From Gnomoniopsis sp. IMI 355080 (lineage: Eukaryota; Ascomycota; Sordariomycetes; Diaporthales; Gnomoniaceae), in assembly GCA_027946555.1 (NCBI GenBank), contig JAPEVC010000021.1, positions 170,114 through 234,113 on the forward strand: a DNA stretch of 64,000 nt. The letters run 5' to 3'. This document shows positions 59,014-64,000 of the stretch, piece after piece (position 1 is the first letter of the stretch; each line of letters opens with the position of its first letter). The translations under genes were made by a program, and so were the position numbers. The notes below the pieces were generated by a model that had not been told where the DNA came from, did no database searches, and worked only from the letters and a program-made list of their open reading frames with translations.

Positions 59014-60154
59014 CTAGTCTTCAGTACCGAGCGCTATCAGAAATGCGCGCCTAGCCAACTGGTAAGCACCAACCGGCTGACTACCACTAGTGGACTCGCC
59101 GCAACGTTCGTGGCCCACCTCAGGGTCTTGTCGTTGCGGCGAACGAGCAGCGATCCAAGAGTAGGCGTCGTTTAATTGCATCAGCACCTCGGCAACTTGC
59201 TCTAGCACCGCCATCCTTGCCGTGTTGCTCGTTCCGACGATAATCTGCACATCCAACGATACTCCACCGTCCTTTACACACCCCAGCGTATGCATCAACA
59301 TACCGTAAAGAGCAGCCTCCCGGCTGACGTTGGCCTTGTCAGCGACCAATACAATGGAGGGCTGGTGATTCAGCATGTTACTGTTTGCACGTATTCCGAA
59401 TGTCTGGTAGGTGATGCGTTCTGCCTTGCAAACAGCTCGGACCGCGGCGTCGTAGTCATTTCCTTGATGGAAGCGATTCTGCACCACCACAGGCCGAGCA
59501 TACGGTTTGAGCTTATTGGTCTGGAGAGCGCAGATGGACTCGAGATCTGATTTGTCGACATTGCTGAGACCGAGGGTGCAGACGCTAGCTTGCCCGATGT
59601 GGGTGCTCAAACTGTCCCACACGGTGACGTTTTCGTCCGCAGAGGGGTACAAATTGTGTAAGACAACAGCATCCAGGAAGCCGGGGTTGTTGGTGAGCGG
59701 TTCGGCGAAGTGCCGCCGGGAGAGTTGAATGGAGACGTCGACTTGCTCGGCAATGCCAAGTTGTGGGTCGTAGGGACAGTTGTTTGGATCCTGACTGTGA
59801 AAGGGAGTGAAAGTGGTTTGGATCTACTGACACGGATTAGCACAGGCCGCTCGCTCGCAAAGCACACCAGCTTTGTTGGAGTGGATGACTGACGTAGAGG
59901 TCCCTACGCGTGACGATGTTCTCTTGTATGGCTCTTCTGACGCCCTCGCCAACGAGGTCCTCTCTGTAGTGCTTGGGCTGAGCGGCGGTGGCAATGCTCC
60001 TGAACCCCGCTTTGATGGCAGAGTAGACGAGGTGCGCAGTTTGCTCTCCCTTCCAGGCGGTTCCGTAGAAGAGGTTTTTAGGCGCGACGGAGTCCAGATA
60101 GCGCTGCTCGTGAGGGATGGTGGCCCTCTCACTGTTGATTGCCATTTGTGACAT
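59014..60154 (-). CDS. aldo-keto reductase family protein with altered active-site motif
   Basis: TIM-barrel NAD(P)H oxidoreductase of the aldo-keto reductase superfamily; substrate unknown. Exons: 60154-59894 and 59823-59014; 356 residues, slightly longer than the usual ~320. The N-terminal strand/helix pattern fits (LFYGTAWKGEQTAHLVYSAI, then AGFRSIATAAQPKHYREDLV). The intron join gives LYIQTTFTPFHSQDPNN and YDPQLGIAEQVDVSIQLS. DAVVLHNLYP carries the His of strand 4, TLGLSNV resembles the family's G-x-SN motif, and PVVVQNRFHQ the VxQN motif. In classical members the first motif reads IDTA with catalytic Asp and a Tyr five residues on; here residue 55 is Ala and the nearest Tyr is 63. Activity may therefore differ or be lost. 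It is divergently arranged with the dehydrogenase gene on the right. Confidence 0.82.
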
Positions 60155-60811
60155 GGTGGCCGTTGGCTGCTAAGTTGAGGTTGAGCCGTACATCCTGTGG
60201 GAGCTAGCCGGAGAGGCTCTCTCCATCCTTTGTATTTGAGGGACGAGGTTGTGCAACATAATGGCAGAGCCGTAGGAGTGACTGTACCGTGTCGAATAGT
60301 GAATGAGGGTGGTGCTGTATATGCGTGGCAGGCTCGGTGGTGACGAACGAGAGACACTTGATGCACAATCGGGACGACGCCATACTACCTAGGTAGCACT
60401 GCCGAGATCGGCCGATTTAAGCTTGAAATATAGTATAGCTGTACATCAATGTACCTCAAGTACCTAGACTGCCGGACTGCCGCTCAAGTAGGAGAGCTGA
60501 GCACTTATGTACAAGTATGCAGATGCAGGTAATCTGCACTATGTACAGTACTTTGCAGGATGATCAGGAGCGAGAGGGGCAAGTGATGATGGCTAGTGTG
60601 GTCGGCAGGTGCTGAGCAGGTTACATCACGACCCCGCCGGATATATACTGCGTACCTACTTAGGTACCTACCCGCCTACCCACCTAACCACCCAACACCC
60701 AGGTGAGTACACAAACGCACCCACATACTCTCTGTGTATTGCCAGCGCTGTTGACCAACATCAATCACACCCCTCCAAAGTCAGGTACGTAAGCACATAC
60801 ACACATACATC
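60155..60811 (+). other. divergent promoter between two oxidoreductase genes
   Basis: 657 bases separating the starts of the aldo-keto reductase (-) and the Gfo/Idh/MocA oxidoreductase (+). A perfect TACCTAGGTA palindrome is at 60386-60395, a TATATA at 60642 (170 bases before the + ATG) and a TTAGGTACCTACC at 60661. No coding sequence. Co-regulation of the pair is plausible. Confidence 0.5.
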
Positions 60812-62043
60812 ATGGCTCCTCACACGCTGAAATGGGGCATCATGGCCACGGGCGGCATCGCGACCAGTAAGTCAGCCCAAGTCCACCTGGAGCTTGCTCT
60901 CGCCGCCACAGCTGACCTTGCGATCCAGCCTTCACCAAGGACCTGCTCAACGACCCTGCTAGCCGCCATGTGACCGACGTTGCTCACGTTGTTGTTGCCG
61001 CGGCCTCGTCCTCGTCAAAGTCCCGCGCCACCGACTTTCTCACCCAACTCGCTGTGCCCGGCCACCCCAAAGCGTACGGCTCCTATGCCGAGCTTGTCGC
61101 CGATCCAGACGTCGAAATCATCTACGTCGCCACGCCTCACTCGCACCATTTCCAGAACGCCATGCTGGCCCTCGAAGCCGGCAAGCACGTCTTGTGCGAA
61201 AAGTCCTTGACGGTCAACGCCTCCCAGGCCCGGAAACTCGTCGACAAGGCCAAGGAGAAGAAGCGGTTCTTCATGGAGGCCGTCTGGACTCGCTTCTTTC
61301 CTCTGAGCATCAAAATCCGGGAGATGATTGCCTCGGGGGAAATCGGGCATGTCTATCGAGTCATGGCCGACAACTCGTTTGCGTCTGCCAACCCGGACGG
61401 CTCACTGACTTTTCCTGACGACAACCGCATGGTCAACCTGAATCTGGCGGGCGGCGCTCTGCTGGACCTGGGCATCTATTCGTTAACCTGGGTCTTCCAG
61501 ACGTTGTACCACTTGCAGTCGGACAAGGAGGCTCCCGTCACCGTTGCAGGCATTAACAAGTATGACCGCACCGGTGCCGATGACAACACCACTGTCGTCG
61601 TGTCGTTTCCAAAACACAAGACGATGGGCGTAGCGACCACCAGCCTGCGCGTTGCCTCGGACATCGATGGCAAGAACACGGCCGGTCCAGCCATCAGAAT
61701 TCAAGGCACCGAGGGCGAGATTCAGGTCATGGGCCCGGCGTACCGTCCACAGCAATATCGAGTCGTCAAGAAGGCCAATCCGGGCAAGCTTGAGATCATC
61801 GACTGCACCATCCCCCAGGACGAGGCCAGAGCATGGGGCCACGGCATGTTCTGGGAGGCCGACGAGTGCGCGCGTTGCCTGCGGGACGGTAAAGTCGAGA
61901 GCGAGACGCTTCCTTGGAACGAGTCCATCGTCATCATGGAGTGCATGGAGGAGGCGCTCAAACAGGGAGACGTCAAGTATCCCGAGCTCATTACCACGGA
62001 TGTGTTCGACCCCAAGAGTCCCCTCAACACGGGCAAAGCATAG
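60812..62043 (+). CDS. Gfo/Idh/MocA oxidoreductase, D-xylose/dihydrodiol dehydrogenase type
   Basis: NADP-dependent dehydrogenase resembling fungal D-xylose 1-dehydrogenase and mammalian trans-dihydrodiol dehydrogenase; likely oxidises an aldose. Exons: 60812-60866 and 60929-62043; 389 residues. The Rossmann start WGIMATGGIAT (dinucleotide-binding Gly motif) is completed across the intron by TFTKDLL. Next: VVVAAASSS, IIYVATPHSHHFQNAM, then GKHVLCEKSLTVNASQA with the conserved Glu-Lys (Lys for catalysis/substrate). EAVWTRFFPLSIKIREMIAS is a hallmark of this subgroup, followed by GGALLDLGIYSL in the C-terminal sheet domain. There is no signal peptide, so it is cytosolic. The stop is at 62041-62043. 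Confidence 0.9.
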
Positions 62044-62961
62044 AGCACCTCCATTATGGAGGTATGGCATCAATCAAAACCTTGTGTAAAATAGTGTCAA
62101 ATGAACTCTAGAATACTTACAAGCTCTTTACTATTCCTATCGTTCAAAATGAACTGGCGATGTGGTGATTATACGTACATGTTTCCGTGCCACGGGGCTG
62201 CTGATCACTCTCTTAAATGATTAGGGCCCATGCTCTTGGGATCGTTGTAGGCGCACCCCCCCTGTCTCTCTTGAAATTCTAGACCTCACCCCTCTAGGTT
62301 CTGCTGTTCCAGCACCCAGCATCACTAGCTACAAGTAACTACCTACCTCCCTATCGTACGACGACACACAAAGCCTTTCTTGATTGACGCACCCAGTCCA
62401 ACAATCATGTTGTCCCATGTGTCTCGGAACCGGCTGTCTGGGATTTGAGCCTCATTTACAAATCCAACGTCGTGCTACAACCGCGGCAGAACATCACCCT
62501 CAACCTCAACCTCATCCTCATCCTCATCCTCATCCTCATCCTCATCCTCATCCTCATCCTCATCTCAGTCTCACCGACCTGCTCAAGTTTGCACTGATAG
62601 CATGAGTGATATTGCCTAAACTCTATTTGCCTCCTACACGTTACCGCTACGCTATCATCTCTTCACCAACCTTTGCGGTTTCAATCACCATTCAGGCCTA
62701 CCTGGGTAGTACCGGTACTACGGGTAACGCCATCGCAACCTGGCGTTACATCGCTACGCCCGGAATCCGTCGATTCACTCGTGCCACCCAACCGCATCAA
62801 GTGGCCAGCGCACACCGCAACATCACAAATACAACACTCAGCGTTCAGCGCCACACGTCTGTGCGGAGGTTGAGGCTGCCCAGGCCGCTTGACTCCCAAG
62901 AAGTACCGGCACAGCCGCGGTTCGCAGCAACGACACCGCCAAACGCCGGCGCCAATTACCA
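62044..62961. other. intergenic 0.92 kb with hexamer repeat
   Basis: Promoter region of the TRM9-like gene, containing the CTCATC repeat. An open frame at 62606-63166 overlaps the start of the TRM9-like gene in another frame and shows no family motifs, so it is not called. Confidence 0.55.
62511..62564. repeat. (CTCATC)9 hexanucleotide repeat
   Basis: Nine perfect CTCATC units, preceded by two CTCAAC variants. About 400 bases upstream of the TRM9-like ATG. Confidence 0.95.
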
Positions 62962-64000
62962 ATGTCCAACACACAGCCTCAAGCCTTACCACAGGGCATC
63001 GGCGTTCCCTCCTCGGGGGACGGCCACGCAGCAACCGTCTATGAAGAGACACACGTGCATGGCGTTTACGAGGCCATCGCCCCGCACTTTAGCGCAACTC
63101 GTCACAAGCCTTGGCCCTTTGTCTCATCCTTCCTGGCATCCCAAACCGCTGGGTCCGTTGGTTTAGATGTAGGTTGTGGCAATGGCAAAAACATGGGCGT
63201 GAACCAAGACGTGGTCATGCTGGGATGTGACAGGAGCGCCGCGCTGGTGGCTTTGGCAAGGGACATGTGGTGCGCCGGTCGGGCGTCCCACAATGACGGA
63301 CACGGAGCCATAGCCGGTGCGGATGTGGCTGTGGCCGATGGCCTGCACTTGCCTTTCAGAGAAGCAAGCGCTGACTTCGTCATTTGTATCGCCGTGATTC
63401 ACCATCTGTCCACCCGGGAGAGGAGAGTGGACGCCATTCGACGACTGCTGTGGTGCTTGCGGCGGAACAGGAACCACAACGCCCACCGTCGCTCATCCAT
63501 AGAGGCAGACTCGCCTCATGATACTGAGAAGCTTGGCGGCGGAGTCCTCGTCTACGTCTGGGCCCTCGAGCAGAGCTCTAGCCGGCGCGGATGGGACAAA
63601 GACAGCGAACAGGATCTGCTGGTGCCCTGGGTGATGAAGGCGCCGCAGCAGAAGAAATTAAAGGCGTCACAGCCTTCTAAACCCAGGAAAAAGAAACAGG
63701 AACTGCCTGCGACAGCCGCACGTCAGGTGTACGCCTCGCCTTGCCGCGACAGGAACGGCGCCGGCGAGGGACGCAACCCAAGCAGCGGTGAGGGCGGTGA
63801 ATACATGCAAGGGCGCCGGCAGCAGTCACATGGAACGCATGATGAGGAAGGGAGAACGGCTGCCGCTGCAGATGCAGATGCAGACCCGCATGCAGCTATG
63901 TCTCAATCGTCGGGAAAACAAAGCACTGGTGACAACGCAGAGGAAACAGGCGGCGAGACAAGCAGTGACGGGCACCAGCAGCCCCAACCCCGGCCCCATC
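62962..64000 (+). CDS. TRM9: TRM9/ALKBH8-like tRNA wobble-uridine methyltransferase, 3'-truncated
   Basis: SAM-dependent methyltransferase that, with Trm112, completes mcm5U at the tRNA wobble position in characterised relatives. Open from Met 62962 to the window edge (346 codons, no stop), so the 3' end is missing. Evidence: VYEETHVHGVYEAIAPHFSA then TRHKPWPFVSSFL, the family's N-terminal block; SAM motif I VGLDVGCGNGKNM; acidic motif II MLGCDRSAALVALA; DFVICIAVIHHLSTRERR; and GGGVLVYVWALEQ. A long charged, low-complexity insertion rich in Lys/Gln/Gly/Asp follows (~240-346), as in filamentous-fungal members where it splits the C-terminal part. No intron is seen in the visible part. Confidence 0.9.
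   Translation, partial: MSNTQPQALPQGIGVPSSGDGHAATVYEETHVHGVYEAIAPHFSATRHKPWPFVSSFLASQTAGSVGLDVGCGNGKNMGVNQDVVMLGCDRSAALVALARDMWCAGRASHNDGHGAIAGADVAVADGLHLPFREASADFVICIAVIHHLSTRERRVDAIRRLLWCLRRNRNHNAHRRSSIEADSPHDTEKLGGGVLVYVWALEQSSSRRGWDKDSEQDLLVPWVMKAPQQKKLKASQPSKPRKKKQELPATAARQVYASPCRDRNGAGEGRNPSSGEGGEYMQGRRQQSHGTHDEEGRTAAAADADADPHAAMSQSSGKQSTGDNAEETGGETSSDGHQQPQPRPH

Noticed and set aside
62606..63166. 186-codon frame overlapping the TRM9-like start
   Set aside because: Different frame from the clear methyltransferase; low-complexity, no motif; its start precedes and runs through the true N terminus.

Overview
The window is 64 kb of nuclear DNA from a filamentous ascomycete, most likely a sordariomycete. 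Evidence: genes carry short 50-150 bp introns with GT(A/G)AGT-type donors and CTAAC/CTGAC-like branch sites. Gene content is classic euascomycete: a 920-residue plasma-membrane proton ATPase with its phosphorylation aspartate at position 378, NIC96, PCF11, a DUF3425 bZIP factor, DUF7514 and DUF7598 proteins, and a cupredoxin-domain secreted protein. Order or species cannot be read from the sequence alone. I find no rRNA, no convincing tRNA, no transposon and no CRISPR array.

Layout. 0-8 kb: a 5'-truncated DUF7514 gene, a mitochondrial selenoprotein-O-type AMP transferase (Cys form), and an eight-exon MGH1/GH63-like glycosidase on the minus strand. 9.6-11.6 kb: mitochondrial PP2C phosphatase (PTC5 type). 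11.6-22.5 kb: almost 11 kb with no gene I can support. 22.5-28.7 kb: PMA1, a small ABM-fold protein and a DCAF4-like WD40 protein. 29-38.3 kb: four-gene-scale block on the minus strand with the bZIP factor, NIC96 and an FGGY ribulokinase-type kinase. 40.3-41.3 kb: a six-exon survival motor neuron (SMN) orthologue. 44-55 kb: secreted cupredoxin, LCMT/TcmP-type methyltransferase, SERF-like peptide, DUF7598 membrane protein and a secreted Hce2-like small protein. 55.9-64 kb: PCF11, an aldo-keto reductase divergently paired with a D-xylose/dihydrodiol dehydrogenase-type oxidoreductase, and the 5' part of a TRM9-like tRNA methyltransferase that runs off the window.

How it fits together. Most genes are dispersed housekeeping functions: RNA biology (SMN, PCF11, TRM9), nuclear pore (NIC96), membrane energisation (PMA1) and mitochondrial regulation (SelO, PTC5). 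The secreted cupredoxin and Hce2-like protein, the lone methyltransferase and the reductase pair are the accessory, environment-facing part. No secondary-metabolite core enzyme (PKS, NRPS, terpene synthase) is present, so there is no biosynthetic cluster. The intergenic space is rich in microsatellites and in a recurring TACCTAGGTA palindrome. I do not see evidence for a wholly new multi-gene system; the most rewarding items are the compact SMN gene, the dispersed palindrome, the GGGGCC hexanucleotide repeat, the altered active-site residue of the aldo-keto reductase and the large gene-empty stretch. All exon boundaries were derived by hand from splice consensus plus reading-frame continuity and were not confirmed by transcripts.
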